A stretch of 64,000 bases of DNA from Saturnia japonica (GCA_033032175.1 CM065329.1:11042985-11106984), one strand, 5' to 3'. Numbered from the stretch's first letter, positions 38,401 through 47,332 are shown. Notes: generated by a model not told the origin, from the letters alone. Numbers and translations: made by a program.

Positions 38401-41400
38401 AACGTGTAACATATTTTTCCTCATCACGTACTATAGGTACTGGACATATTATTAACATAACATACGATCACGCCTTTATTCCTGAAGAGTTAGGCAGAGG
38501 TGTACTAATAATATACACCCACAATCCGCCGGGTATGTTTTTAGGCCCCATGTAATAGGGGACTAGCTAATTGCCATTAATCAGGCACAAAGTCAAAACC
38601 CGAGCTGCTATTGAGAATTTCATAGAAAATTTTAATAACGCTTTGCTCAACCTGGGAATCGAACCCAGGACCTTGATCATAGCTGTCGCGCTTAGGACGA
38701 CTGGACTAATGAGGCAGTTAATTATTGTTGTTATATTCTTTTGTCATAGGAAAAAAGGTAAAAAATCAAAATCCAAATTCCACAAGAAAAGACAGAAGAA
38801 GGGACCAGAGAAACAGAAGAAGCGATATCAGAAGAGGCCGCACGCTTGCGAGTTCTGTCAGAAGAGGTAATTGCTTTCAGGGTTATCACTATTCCTGCCT
38901 TTAAAATATTATGGTGTTATTAGGTAACCGGGACACCAATGGTAACAGTGGGAACGGTTGTGGAACACATGTGTTGGTTTTCTATATAGGGTTTAATACC
39001 CATCCTTTAACTATCGACTGGTGTAATTAAATTGTGTATGAAGCTGTAATGCCAAATTGTATCCACCGATTCTATTTTCATCAGTTCTTTGAATTGCTTC
39101 ATTTGCCTCCCAATATAGCAACAAGCTTAGGCGCCACCTCCACGAGCGTGCGTATCGCCACGAGACCGTCCCGCTATGTTGTTTGTTTTGTTGAAAAGAG
39201 CTAAGTTCGATGGCAGACAAAAGCGTAATCAGAAGTGTCAAAGACACGTTCATAAAGTTGTTATGGAACGAAGTGGAAGGACGCGGATAATACCGCAGCA
39301 ATATACTTGCTCGTGGAGGTGGTACCTAAAAGACGTGTTCACGTCAAAAATCTATACTAATATTATAAAGCTGAAGAGTTTGTTCGTTTGGTTGAACGCG
39401 TTAATGTCTGGAACTACTGGTTCTTATGAGTTCGTTGGATAGCCCATATATCTAGAAAGGCTATAATGCTATATAACACCACGCTACGACCAATAGGAGC
39501 GGAGCATCAATGAAAAATGTTGCAAAAACGGGGCTTCCTTTAGAAGGCTTCCATTGCGTGCGCTGCGTAAATGGTTAAGTTACGCACAATGGTGTGTGAC
39601 AGTATTGTTTCTCTTGAAAAGTTCTAAAAAAAAGTCCGCGATAGCATATAACTATCTTTTAAGGTTGACGCAATATAACCTTTTTAATGGTAATAAAATT
39701 TATTCTAAAATAATGCATTATTTGCGAAGGTGTTTTTATAAACATAATATTAAATCTTATCGAAATAAATACGTTATTCATCACAAGTGTTTAATTTTGG
39801 ATAAAATTGCCCTTTACATCATTTGATTTCAATAAATATCTTAGAAGATATCACAGTTTTAAAATAACTCCCAGCAAAATAATAATCAAATACCGCGCGC
39901 GCATTTTAGCGCAATGATGTGGGAGTCGGGCAGCACTTATAAATTATATTGTAGGTGCCTACGAAAATTATTATTTATCTTTGCCTACGTCCCACTCTCT
40001 CTCTCTCTTATGTGCCGCAGACGAAGTTGCGCGGGTCAGCTAGTATTAGACACTTTCACGCTGGTCACCGACTGACATAATTCCAGGTTTCTGCACTTGG
40101 AAACGCTGCAAGTGCACAAGAGGTCGCACGAGGGCGAGCCTCTCGTCCTCAAGTGTAATTACTGCCTCGAGGAGATTCCGGACGAGGCCGCACGGAAGGA
40201 CCACGAAGCCACCCACGCAGGACCGAAGCCCTACGTGTGCACGCTTTGCGGGAAATGCTATAAGAAGAGAGAGACCCTGGTGAGTTTCTGGTATCACATC
40301 TTTTTGCGAATTTATTATATAAATTATAACAAATGTGATACGTGATTTATTTTTTATGTATATAAAGAAACAATACATTTTTTGTTTGGGAAGTCTTTGG
40401 AATTTTTACATTAGCCCGGCTGAAATAGGCTAGGTTGTGTCTTGAAAAAGTCTAGTGGTGACTTTTGTAACTGTATATGTAATAACAAAAAATAAACCTA
40501 AACTAAAAAAAATACGAATTTCTCGGAATATTTCAAAAATTTGGTGGTTGTAACAACTGTGTTGTTAAATTTTAGGTAAATATAGTCTACCTATTTCAAA
40601 AAACCTTATTTTTAAGTCATGTCCCGAAACATAGGACAATCCTGGGAGTAGGTAGACAAGAAATGAAAAATTGTTTTAAACACTTTATACGTTGAATATA
40701 ATATGGATAAACAAAACAAAATTCATTATTACATCCTAAAAAGTGATCTAAAAGTATTTTTTACATAGATAAAAAATACGCCACAAACACTCGGCACTAT
40801 GGTCCCGTGACGTCATCATTCATTTTATATGTCAAAGCTTTCAAAAGTAACGAGAACGGTAACAAGTGAACTGACTAATGTGACATTCAACTGACAACTC
40901 ACCGAACTTGCACAAGAGTCCAAACGTTTACATTTCCTGGATGGTGACGTCACGTTTTCCAATGGGCGTTCAGGTCACGTGACTCGTAGATAAAAAATTA
41001 ATAAATAACCAAATAACCTTTACCAGATTTGTTTTGTTTTAGGCTTTTTATCTATACACCAATGTAACTGAACAAGTTACTTTGATTTTTAAACATAAAG
41101 CTAATTGGCAGATTGTCCCAAAAAAAAAAAATTGTCTCCAAATTTTGTCTGTGTTCTTTTAAGAATAGGCAAATATTAATCCGATCTCTGGTTATTATAT
41201 ATTAACTTGTTATATGTGAAATTTTACGTTATTAATGTATGTTAATTAAAAATACGTTTTTATACAATGAAGGTGGCAAACAAGCGTTAAGGCCCGAGTG
41301 ATGGTAAGCGGCTACCGTAGTCTGTCGAGCCCTGCACTGATATATAATTTTTCTGCTAATATATAATTTTTCTGTTAATATATAATTTTTCTGTTAATAT

Positions 41401-43715
41401 ATTATTTTTATGTTAATATACAGTGTAAACTCTTTATAACGAAACTCAAGGGACTGAGCATTTTTTGTCGTTATAGAGAGTTATCGTTATATGGAGTGAA
41501 CAAAAAAACAACCAAATTAACAAGATATTTTTAATATGTATGTCTTAGATAATAAATGCTTATAAATTATTGTTTACACATATAGTCTGATAACTTTGTC
41601 TGACGGTTTTTGCTATGCCAGTACTTGTTTTGTATTATTTTATGTATTCTATTCATATCTTCTTCTATCAAACTTTTTCGTCAACACTAATCGCTTTCCG
41701 TTTACTGGCCATGTTAACAGTTTCAAAGTAGGTTTACGACTGATAATACGATAGGTAACCGGTATGCTTGGTCGAAGACCATCACTTCCGAGAAAACAAT
41801 GCGTCATACTGCACGTGTTCAAGGCAATTAAGGATAACAAAAGCTAGACCGACCTCTGATGTTTCGGAGCTTCAAAGTCTTTTGTTACCTGATAACATAA
41901 CATAAACAATAATACCGATAATAAATATTTACTGTCTAAAATATGAACACATTTCTTCGTAATAGAGAATGGCGTATCGCTATAAAGAGTGTTTCAATAT
42001 GTGGGTTTTAACGCAAACCAACCAAGTTGGGCTCACTTCAACGTTATAGGGAGTTTATCGTTATAAAGGATAACGTTATAAAGAGTTTACACTGTATTAT
42101 TTTTCTGTTAATATATAATTTTTCTGTTAATTCCAGGTGTATCATAGAAAGCACCACAAGCCGGACAAGCGCGAGTACATCTGCGACATCTGCTCGAAGC
42201 GCTTCAACTCGCCGGGCAAGCTACAGCGCCATCTGGTGTCGCACCGCGTCGACAAGTTCGTGCTGCGGTACGAGTGCCCCGTCTGCGCGCACATGTTCAA
42301 CACCAAATATCACGTTCAGATGCACTTATCGACGCATCAGAAGGAAGGCCTGTTAGTATCAATCTATACCAATTGTCCCCAAAGTTTTTTTGTTTCGTTA
42401 ACCCCCCCTCCTATCTTTTGAATATTTAATTTTTACAGATTCAGATGTGTTTTTGACAGGTGAAAACGTTTCTTGACTTTGGTAGGTTTTAATACTAAGT
42501 AACAAACTTAAAAAAAGTTATATTAATATGTTTCATTAAAATAACACGGAATCCATATCAAGTGATAATATTTCATTTAACTTTTAGAAATATCTACTTA
42601 GATGCATAGATGCCAGCGGAAACCAATCATTATTCTATACTTACTACTCGTGCGCGATAAGTTGAGACCTGAGCGCGGTGACGTCATGCTCGGGTCCTGG
42701 TACAGTGAACAAAAAAATTACACAACTAGCTTAGTATAGTAAGATACTTAAAAAACCTATATTAAATAATGGCGTTGTGCGCTGTACAACGCGGGTGTCA
42801 TCGGGGAAGCGGGTGAGGAGTCGCATTCCGCGCGGGTCTCAACTTATCGCGCACGAGTTATATATATTTTTTATAAAAAAAATATTAAGTATCCAGGTTT
42901 GCTCACAAATTTTTTCGTTGACCATTAATTTGATATATCTCATATGGTTTACTCAGCGTAAGCCATTTAATTGTTCCAAAAGCGACGTTTTTTACAATAA
43001 ATATTTTTTTGCGTGGAACCCTAATTCCTTAAGCTACTTTTATTCCGGAAAAGTTGCATTTAGTAGAAAATAAAATTATTTGATGTCTTCGTTTTTTTTT
43101 TTCAAAGCTTACATATGAATTTGCTTGCTTGTATTGCCCAACAGGATCATGGAAGAGAACCGAAACGAGATCCTGGCGATGGTGCTCCAGAACGCAAGAA
43201 AATTCCCGAAACAGCCGGACGCACCCTCGAACCTTACCGACACGATACCCTCGGACGAACGGAGCCGTATCTGCAACATCTGCGGTGAGATCTTCCAGCA
43301 CTTCTACTATCTAGAGGAGCACCTCAAGGGCCACGGGTCCAGGATAGCGATCGAGGATCTGAACAAGCCGGAGGAGAAGAAGTACACCTGCCAGGTCTGC
43401 AAGAAGAGCTTCAAATTACACTACTATTTGAAGTTACACAGTTTCACTCATACGAAGGAGAAACCTTTCATATGTCAGCAGTGTGGTAAAGGGTTCATTA
43501 CCAAGGGCAAACTGAAGAGGCACTTAGAGACTCATACAGGCCTGAAGAAATACCAGTGTCACGTCTGCTACAAGTTCTTCACGAGACCGAGTTATCTTAG
43601 GATACATGTGAGGACTATACACGGAACCCAGGATTATAATTTTCGTTTGGACAAAGGTTACGGGCCCCTGGGAGCGCTTTCTGTGATGACGCAACTGAGC
43701 CAGGGGAGTGTTTAA
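21947..43715 (+). CDS. C2H2 zinc-finger protein, 15 fingers, 11 coding exons (944 aa)
   Basis: Likely a nuclear DNA-binding regulator; the specific gene is not recognised. Coding exons read here: 21947-22796, 24571-24700, 26417-26484, 26989-27149, 27816-27982, 29719-30005, 37601-37676, 38750-38866, 40087-40279, 42137-42351, 43145-43715. Every junction is GT-AG and the phases close without a frame break: 2835 nt, 944 residues plus stop. C2H2 fingers lie near residues 129-151, 260-282, 288-311, 316-340, 499-521, 527-549, 611-633, 640-662, 668-690, 697-719, 728-750, 796-818, 835-857, 863-885 and 891-914. Fingers 4, 7 and 9 are split by introns and only become C-X2-C-X12-H-X3/4-H after splicing, which independently supports the exon calls. 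Between fingers lie acidic and Lys-rich linkers (residues 160-258, 350-495, 555-610). The ATG follows an acceptor by 9 nt, so at least one 5' noncoding exon lies upstream. Function is inferred from fingers alone. Confidence 0.85.
22967..23240 (+). mobile_element. Helitron fragment, 5' end
   Basis: Starts TCCATACTAATATTATAAAG after an A and follows the 39351 family for about 270 bp, then the match is lost. It lies in the first mapped intron of the zinc-finger gene. Confidence 0.65.
23330..23540 (+). repeat. Dispersed repeat, copy 2
   Basis: See 2570-2760. It lies in the first mapped intron of the zinc-finger gene. Confidence 0.5.
23655..23850 (-). repeat. Partial Helitron-like repeat
   Basis: Starts ACTAGCTGTGCCCGCGGGTG at 23656 and follows the 1186-1700 copy to the AAGCCATTAAA block. 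Confidence 0.55.
23950..24277 (-). mobile_element. Helitron fragment, 5' end, reverse
   Basis: Read on the - strand it begins TCTATACTAATG at 24277 followed by AAAGCTGAAGAGTTTGTTTG, with T at 24278 as expected. It fades out near 23950. Confidence 0.65.
24571..24700 (+). CDS. Zinc-finger gene, exon with finger 3 and half of finger 4
   Basis: The acceptor gattttag and donor GTAAGT enclose 130 nt. The phase-1 start completes Asp284 of the linker DEKPY, followed by finger 3 (CSIC...H-X4-H) and the Cys pair of finger 4 (CRIC). Phase at the end is 2. Confidence 0.85.
25434..25930. mobile_element. Possible MITE with 14-bp inverted ends and TA flanks
   Basis: CTATTTCCATTTCT at 25434 and its complement ending at 25930, each next to a TA (25432-25433, 25931-25932). 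A second matching block (TGACAG) lies a little further in. AT-rich interior without coding. Confidence 0.5.
26417..26484 (+). CDS. Zinc-finger gene, short exon completing finger 4
   Basis: A 68-nt exon with acceptor ttatttaag and donor GTGAGT. It supplies the His pair of finger 4: joining it to the previous exon gives exactly 12 residues between Cys and His and an H-X4-H pair. The pyrimidine tract is weak, so the finger spacing is the main evidence. Confidence 0.75.
26989..27149 (+). CDS. Zinc-finger gene, charged linker exon
   Basis: A 161-nt exon between cttcgtag and GTGAGG. It encodes a Lys/Glu-rich helical stretch followed by a Trp-containing acidic segment, with no finger. It starts in phase 1 and ends in phase 0, matching its neighbours. 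Confidence 0.8.
27816..27982 (+). CDS. Zinc-finger gene, acidic linker exon
   Basis: A 167-nt exon after a strong T-rich tract ending ttcag, with donor GTACAG. It encodes an acidic segment rich in Asp, Glu and Val with no finger. It starts in phase 0 and ends in phase 2. Confidence 0.8.
28020..28180. repeat. Dispersed repeat, also at 47835-47985
   Basis: The two copies share GATCCTGGCATACATCTTT and TTGACCTGACC over about 150 bp in the same orientation. One lies in a zinc-finger gene intron, the other in the intergenic part. Confidence 0.6.
29112..29390. repeat. Minisatellite of about 30-bp half units
   Basis: Alternating units of the form ATGAATTTTAGTTGCGAAAA and ATGAATTTGGTAGCGAAAAT, about nine half units, more diverged toward the ends. 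It lies in the intron before the exon at 29719. The repetitive - strand frame through it is a by-product. Confidence 0.75.
29719..30005 (+). CDS. Zinc-finger gene, exon with fingers 5 and 6
   Basis: A 287-nt exon from acceptor tattccag to donor GTGAGT. It starts with an acidic/Ser patch and an Arg/Pro-rich patch, followed by two tandem fingers with a classical HTGEKPF linker. It is much more GC-rich than the surrounding intron DNA. The preceding intron contains a minisatellite, and the following intron holds the BEL/Pao element. Confidence 0.88.
30060..30470 (+). repeat. Two related partial repeats left of the BEL/Pao element
   Basis: About 30120-30310 ends GCCGCGGGCACAGCTAG (Helitron-like CTAG end). 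About 30317-30470 is a second copy of a similar body (GTTTGTTTGTTATTCAATCA) cut at the truncated LTR. Confidence 0.5.
30471..30551 (+). repeat. Truncated 5' LTR of the BEL/Pao element
   Basis: Matches the last 83 bp of the 3' LTR apart from a small internal difference, and ends GCGCAAACA. The first ~330 bp are missing and unrelated repeat sequence lies to the left. A possible primer-binding site beginning TGG follows at 30563. Confidence 0.75.
30993..31735 (+). pseudogene. gag: BEL/Pao gag, first part
   Basis: An ATG at 31017 starts a gag-like frame that shifts near 31100 into the frame running to 31735, where the non-LTR insertion interrupts it. The frame contains PIELPEFNGD, typical of gag in Pao and related elements. 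It continues after the insertion at 32432. Confidence 0.75.
31736..32420 (+). mobile_element. 5'-truncated Jockey-like non-LTR insertion in the BEL/Pao gag
   Basis: It matches, in reverse, the 3' part of the element at 7867-10650 (end of ORF2 plus 3' UTR) and ends in a run of about 34 A. It is flanked by an 11-bp target duplication TACATTTTTCT at 31725-31735 and 32421-32431. The insertion is therefore younger than the BEL/Pao copy. Confidence 0.92.
32432..33731 (+). pseudogene. BEL/Pao gag (end) and protease region
   Basis: Gag zinc-knuckle region with CSLC...H...C and LCLNCFNNNHH, then an Arg/Thr/Ser-rich stretch built on ACGACCGCGACC-like repeats (around 33010-33080). The aspartic protease region follows, with LLDSASQSNF as the likely active site (D-S-A) near 33150. 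The frame is stopped by TGA at 33729-33731 but stays open in the same frame beyond it. Confidence 0.8.
33732..35348 (+). pseudogene. pol: BEL/Pao reverse transcriptase and RNase H
   Basis: Reverse transcriptase region with KLRIVLDAS, SADIRQMF and GLYMDELAYS. The last is the YxDD box with Glu in place of the second Asp. RNase H follows, with FADASEKAYGG, LARLELCA, FSDSTVSLCW and VDNPADCLSRG supplying the D-E-D-D residues. It ends in TAG at 35346-35348 while the same frame continues into the linker to integrase. Confidence 0.88.
35536..36933 (+). pseudogene. pol: BEL/Pao integrase
   Basis: An HHCC zinc site (H...H in YHHKINCHAG, then CVPC), followed by the catalytic core with TDYAGPF and YSDNETNYIGA. 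The third acidic residue lies in NWEAN after an in-frame TGA at 36349-36351. The frame then runs to a stop at 36931-36933. A frame shift near 35530 separates it from RNase H. Confidence 0.88.
37093..37504 (+). repeat. BEL/Pao 3' LTR
   Basis: Starts TGTTTGCGC and ends GCGCAAACA, perfect 9-bp inverted termini with TG...CA ends. It follows the polypurine tract ggggggaa immediately. The last 83 bp match the truncated 5' LTR at 30471-30551. It contains a run of 14 C near 37153-37166. Confidence 0.85.
37601..37676 (+). CDS. Zinc-finger gene, short Glu-rich exon
   Basis: A 76-nt exon between aataaatcag and GTGAGT, located 96 bp after the end of the BEL/Pao 3' LTR. It encodes an acidic linker and preserves frame (phase 1 in, phase 2 out). 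It has no motif of its own, so support comes from phase and splice sites. Confidence 0.7.
38461..38717 (-). mobile_element. tRNA-derived SINE in the zinc-finger gene intron
   Basis: Same family as 5028-5222. The head has CCTGGGTTCGATTCCC as B box and a degenerate A box near 38705. It lies about 33 bp before the exon at 38750, antisense to the gene. Confidence 0.7.
38750..38866 (+). CDS. Zinc-finger gene, Lys-rich exon with first half of finger 7
   Basis: A 117-nt exon between ttgtcatag and GTAATT. It encodes a very basic stretch (possible nuclear localisation signal) and the Cys pair CEFC of finger 7. A SINE ends about 33 bp before the acceptor. Confidence 0.82.
39351..40043 (+). mobile_element. 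Non-autonomous Helitron, intact ends
   Basis: 693 bp starting TCTATACTAATATTATAAAG and ending GCGGGTCAGCTAG, inserted between A (39350) and T (40044). A GC-rich imperfect hairpin lies just before the CTAG end. No open frame for a Rep/helicase. It lies in the intron before exon 40087, 43 bp from the acceptor. Confidence 0.82.
40087..40279 (+). CDS. Zinc-finger gene, exon with finger 7 end, finger 8, start of finger 9
   Basis: A 193-nt exon between aattccag and GTGAGT. It supplies the His pair of finger 7 (His629, His633), the whole of finger 8, and the Cys pair plus helix start of finger 9. The first base completes a phase-2 codon. A Helitron ends 43 bp upstream. Confidence 0.85.
41335..42130. 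repeat. 20-bp tandem repeat array split by the pogo-like element
   Basis: Units like tatataatttttctgttaa occur about four times at 41340-41420 and twice at 42096-42133, directly before the acceptor. The 674-bp element interrupts the array. Confidence 0.75.
41421..42094. mobile_element. Pogo-like miniature element with 21-bp inverted ends
   Basis: Starts CAGTGTAAACTCTTTATAAC and ends with its exact complement (21 bp), flanked by TA (41419-41420, 42095-42096). On the - strand at about 41712 it keeps the first codons of a transposase-like frame, MASKRKAISVDEKV, then a stop. This looks like an internal deletion derivative of a pogo/Tigger-type element. It sits in the intron 42 bp before the acceptor of exon 42137. 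Confidence 0.85.
42137..42351 (+). CDS. Zinc-finger gene, exon with fingers 9 (end), 10 and 11
   Basis: A 215-nt GC-rich exon from acceptor aattccag to donor GTTAGT. It completes finger 9 (His686, His690) and encodes fingers 10 and 11. The donor is not a consensus match, but it is the one that puts the last exon in frame. Confidence 0.82.
42646..42858. mobile_element. 213-bp inverted-repeat element (MITE-like)
   Basis: Perfect 24-bp inverted ends beginning ACTCGTGCGCGATAAGTTGA (42646-42669 and 42835-42858). The interior is GC-rich compared with its surroundings, and no frame is present. The target duplication is unclear. It lies in the last intron of the zinc-finger gene. Confidence 0.75.
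43145..43715 (+). CDS. Zinc-finger gene, terminal exon with fingers 12-15
   Basis: A 571-nt exon after acceptor cccaacag. It encodes a linker, finger 12, then three closely spaced fingers 13-15, of which finger 15 has an H-X4-H pair. A 30-residue tail and a TAA stop end at 43715. Confidence 0.88.
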
Positions 43716-44085
43716 TGGTTTTTTTTTTGTTTGTAATGGCGGGTGTGAATTTTGTTTGACGTTTGCGCCGGTGACCGGATTATATTACTTTACGGCCTAG
43801 GTATAATTTGTCCTATACGCGACTCGTCCTAGACACGTTTCGTTCCACTAACAAATCGTCCCATACGCGACTCGTCCTTTAAGAAATGCGTCCGGTTCAT
43901 GTCGGGTCACATAGCCTGTCGTGTATACTGACTAATTTAGATATTATTAAATTCAAATAGGTATAGGTCAATAGGTCAAATCGAATATAGTTTCGAGTTT
44001 CTTATAGGTCGTATTACGTATGGGACAATAATATATGTACAATAGGACAAAGTGACCATTTAATAAATGATAATTTTGTTGATAA
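43716..44085 (+). other. 3' UTR of the zinc-finger gene with poly(A) signal
   Basis: AATAAA at 44062-44067 is the first good signal after the stop. The UTR carries two near-identical copies of a TACGCGACTCGTCCT motif (around 43815 and 43862). The exact transcript end is inferred. Confidence 0.5.
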
Positions 44086-44613
44086 ATGAAAGGGTTAAAT
44101 AATTAAAGAAAGTTATTGTGTTTGCTTTCTTGTTGAATTTAACTTTATTTTTGTGGTTAAATGTTTAAGAGGAAAATGTGACCAGTGTTTTGCCCATACT
44201 AACGTACTCCCCTGTTTCCCCCTGGATAATGATACTAGACCAAATATTTTTATACCATTATATTTAATATGACCACTACCATCTCCCCATGTTTTGACCT
44301 TATTTGACTGTCATATTCAAATATGACAAAAAGAAAAACATACGGATATCTGTATGTTGCCATATGGCAAAGAGACCTGTAATATTATTCTTGAAAAAAA
44401 AAAATTTATTGAAATCGGTTCAATTTTGGAGGAAGAAACAGGGGAATACGAAAACTATGACTCTGTCCGTTTTACTTAAGTATAATCAGTCCGAACTGCA
44501 GTTGTCACTCTCGCACTCTATACGGTGAGGTTTCGGGCAGAGAGTGACAGCAATAGATTTTAGAAATACCTATTCTTGAAATGTTTCTTAGACCGGGCGT
44601 CCTTTTAAAATTG

Positions 44614-44925
44614 CAAACATGTGAATTTTGAAGGATATTTCTCTACGGAACGTTGAGTTTTATTTATTTTAAACGTTGAAAATTTTATAAATTTTAGTCT
44701 CGAACTGTATGTATTAAAAGATCACTCTACGCTTTCATGGTTTGTTCACGAGGGTTTCTTGGTAGCTATAATAAGCGCGCGAGTTGAATGCAGAGTTGAG
44801 GAATTCGATAGTGCTCTGACCTAATTAGAATTCTTGCTGTCGGTAATGAGGATGTCGAAAAATTTCAAACATGTGAATTTTGAAGGATATTAACATTTAC
44901 GGATACGTTGAGTTTATTTATTTTA
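44614..44925. repeat. Direct repeat of about 60 bp
   Basis: CAAACATGTGAATTTTGAAG and following sequence occur at 44614-44675 and again at 44866-44925, including ACGTTGAGTTTTATTTATTT. The spacer is about 190 bp. Origin unknown. Confidence 0.6.
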
Positions 44926-45589
44926 AGACGAAAAGAAAAAATATATTAAAAAAATTATTTTAGACAGAGAAATCAAACTGTAAAATAAATATTTGAGGTT
45001 TAATAATCATTCGATTCGTTTTTCGCCATTTCCCGTGCCTGCCGATGAATAAAATTATGATTTTTGGTAAAGGTAGTTAATGAACTCGGATCAGTCTTTA
45101 TTAAAATCAAAAATTACACGAGGCAACAATTATTGAAAAATTTAGTGACGTAATACTTGAACGCCCAAGTAGGGTCAGCATAACAAGTTTTCCACTTCAA
45201 TTTTTTCCCTATCACAGTATTCATAACTTTTATATACATACCATTACTCACACAATCCATCTGTATCTTCTTGTCTTTCTGTATTCCTATAACAGCTGTC
45301 TATAAAATAAAAACGACAAGAAATTTTACGTGTGGAATTCTCTTGTTATTTTTAAAGAAAGAAAGAAAAAAGTTTACTTCATAATACAACACATCAAAAA
45401 TTTTAATTATAAAAATATAAAACCAGCACAACTAAAAAATAATAAACAGCTCCAATCTCAGCATAATTTCTATACTGAAGCAGTCCAGCGCTGGTTTTTT
45501 GACTGGGCCATATAACCAGACCTGATGGACAATAATAAAAATAAATAAAGTACTAAATAGAAAAAAAAAATACAATACTCCAAATATGG

Positions 45590-46690
45590 TCCCGGTCCTA
45601 TGTTTAATTGTTAAAGACTACAGGATATACGTCCTTTAAGCCATAACAAAGCCTAACATCGTACTATTATTGTAATTATCAAACACACGTTTAACAAGAT
45701 GGCGACTCCCTTGTTAAAACTGTCTAGAATATTTTAGCGGCAACATTCCACTTCATTTGTGCACAATGACTAAACTATATCTTATGAAATGTCACCAAAA
45801 TTACATAATATAGGGTCAAGGAAGATAAATTTATGTGCTATAACAAAAACCACCACATAACATTGAAGATCCCGCCAAAAACTCGATGATTATTTATAAG
45901 AATATTAACCCTCAAATGCATAGCATACTGAAATGAAACGTTTTTTTTCTTCAAAATTTTTTCAAATTCGCATGTTTTTTCAAATGTCCATAGACTCGGC
46001 CTCTCCCCGAGACATATATTTCTGTGACAAAAAAAAAACGTTTTCATTATGCATTTACGGGTTGAATTTCCTTCGGCGGTGGCGCAATTCTTGTATTATT
46101 TTAGTGTTTGTCGATAATGGAAAACTTCGCGTTGGGACGAGCATCCCAGTTGTAATATAATTGTTTTGTTAAGCAATATTCGGTGGTAAGGTCTCTTTTA
46201 CTTTGGTGTTGTATTTTTTTAAGAACTTGTTGAATTTGTATATAAAATTTTGAAAAAAAATATCGGCTTTTATTTACTTTAAAAAAACCATAAGATTCCT
46301 ATTCGGTCTGATGGTGGACCATTTCACAGCACTGTTATTTTTCGTATGAAATTTGAAAACAGTTTGTCATAATATGACAGTCATGAATTTCTATAACTGC
46401 AATTTTTTAATGGAAAAATAATTTTTCATTTTTCTTCCTAACTTGGCAACTAGTCCTGTTTAATGAAGACCACTACTATCTTTAATACATTTACTTAGTT
46501 TTTTGACCTTATATTATGTAATATTAATTAATATAGTTTGATTGTCGTACTTAAGTGAAGTGGATTATAAATATAAACTGGAAACATACATTTTGAGATG
46601 TCACAAAAAATCCCTAGTAAGTTCTAACCAGAGAGCCACCATCTTTTTAGGATACTGAAATCGTCATACGGCGGGACACTATATTCACTT
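45590..46690. repeat. Two further copies of the same repeat family
   Basis: 45590-45885 is in the same orientation as the 17.4 kb copy (ending GATCCCGCCAAAAAC). 46500-46690 is in the opposite orientation and partial. No gene is seen between them. Confidence 0.5.
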
Positions 46691-46917
46691 AGTAATGGTC
46701 TTCAATAAAGAATAAATTGTCAAATTAAGTATAATGAATATATAACACGATAAAGTTCCCATCTATGATAATAATATAAATATATTTTACTGAATTTTTT
46801 TGTTTAATACTACGTTATGCCTCACTTCACAGCGCAGGCTTCAATTTTTTCCCCTACTAAACGCGACGAAACAAGAATCACTTTAATATAAAAGCATTTA
46901 GTAAAAATGTTCAACAA

Positions 46918-47332
46918 AATTTATTTTTTTAAAAACAAACAAGATTCGAAACACACTCCTCAAGATATTATAGCAGTCGTTGCATACACATCCGCTAATC
47001 TTCAAAACCTCAGCGAATAACTCAGACACTTTAGAGTCGACTGGACACTGGAGTAAAAATCTAAACACTTCCCTCATGTAAGCGGCTATGACGCAACAGC
47101 ATGTACAACAATTGGCGCTCGTTGTCTTCGTCAGACTCAACACCGAGGGACTCTTCGTCTTCCGAGGGCAGTTCCACCAGGATCGTTGCCTTTTGCCGTC
47201 ACTTTCCGCTTTGCCCTTCACCTTGGTGTCCGATTGCTTAGGAACTCCATTGCCCTGTTCAGCACCCAGATCTCCAATACAGTTTTTCCTGCATCTACGT
47301 ATGACTGGGTAGTCTTCTTTTTGATTTTTTGC
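46918..47332 (-). pseudogene. Possible terminal exon of an unknown - strand gene, with a frame break
   Basis: The acceptor attatag is followed by an open frame with a basic, Cys-containing segment (47332 to about 47190). The downstream coding-like frame then shifts: the acidic segment SEDEESLGVESDEDNE lies one frame over and stops at 47061. AATAAA on the - strand lies near 46918-46925. Either one base is missing or extra near 47190, or this is a decayed exon, or one frame is fortuitous. No homologue is recognised and no upstream exon was found. Confidence 0.3.
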
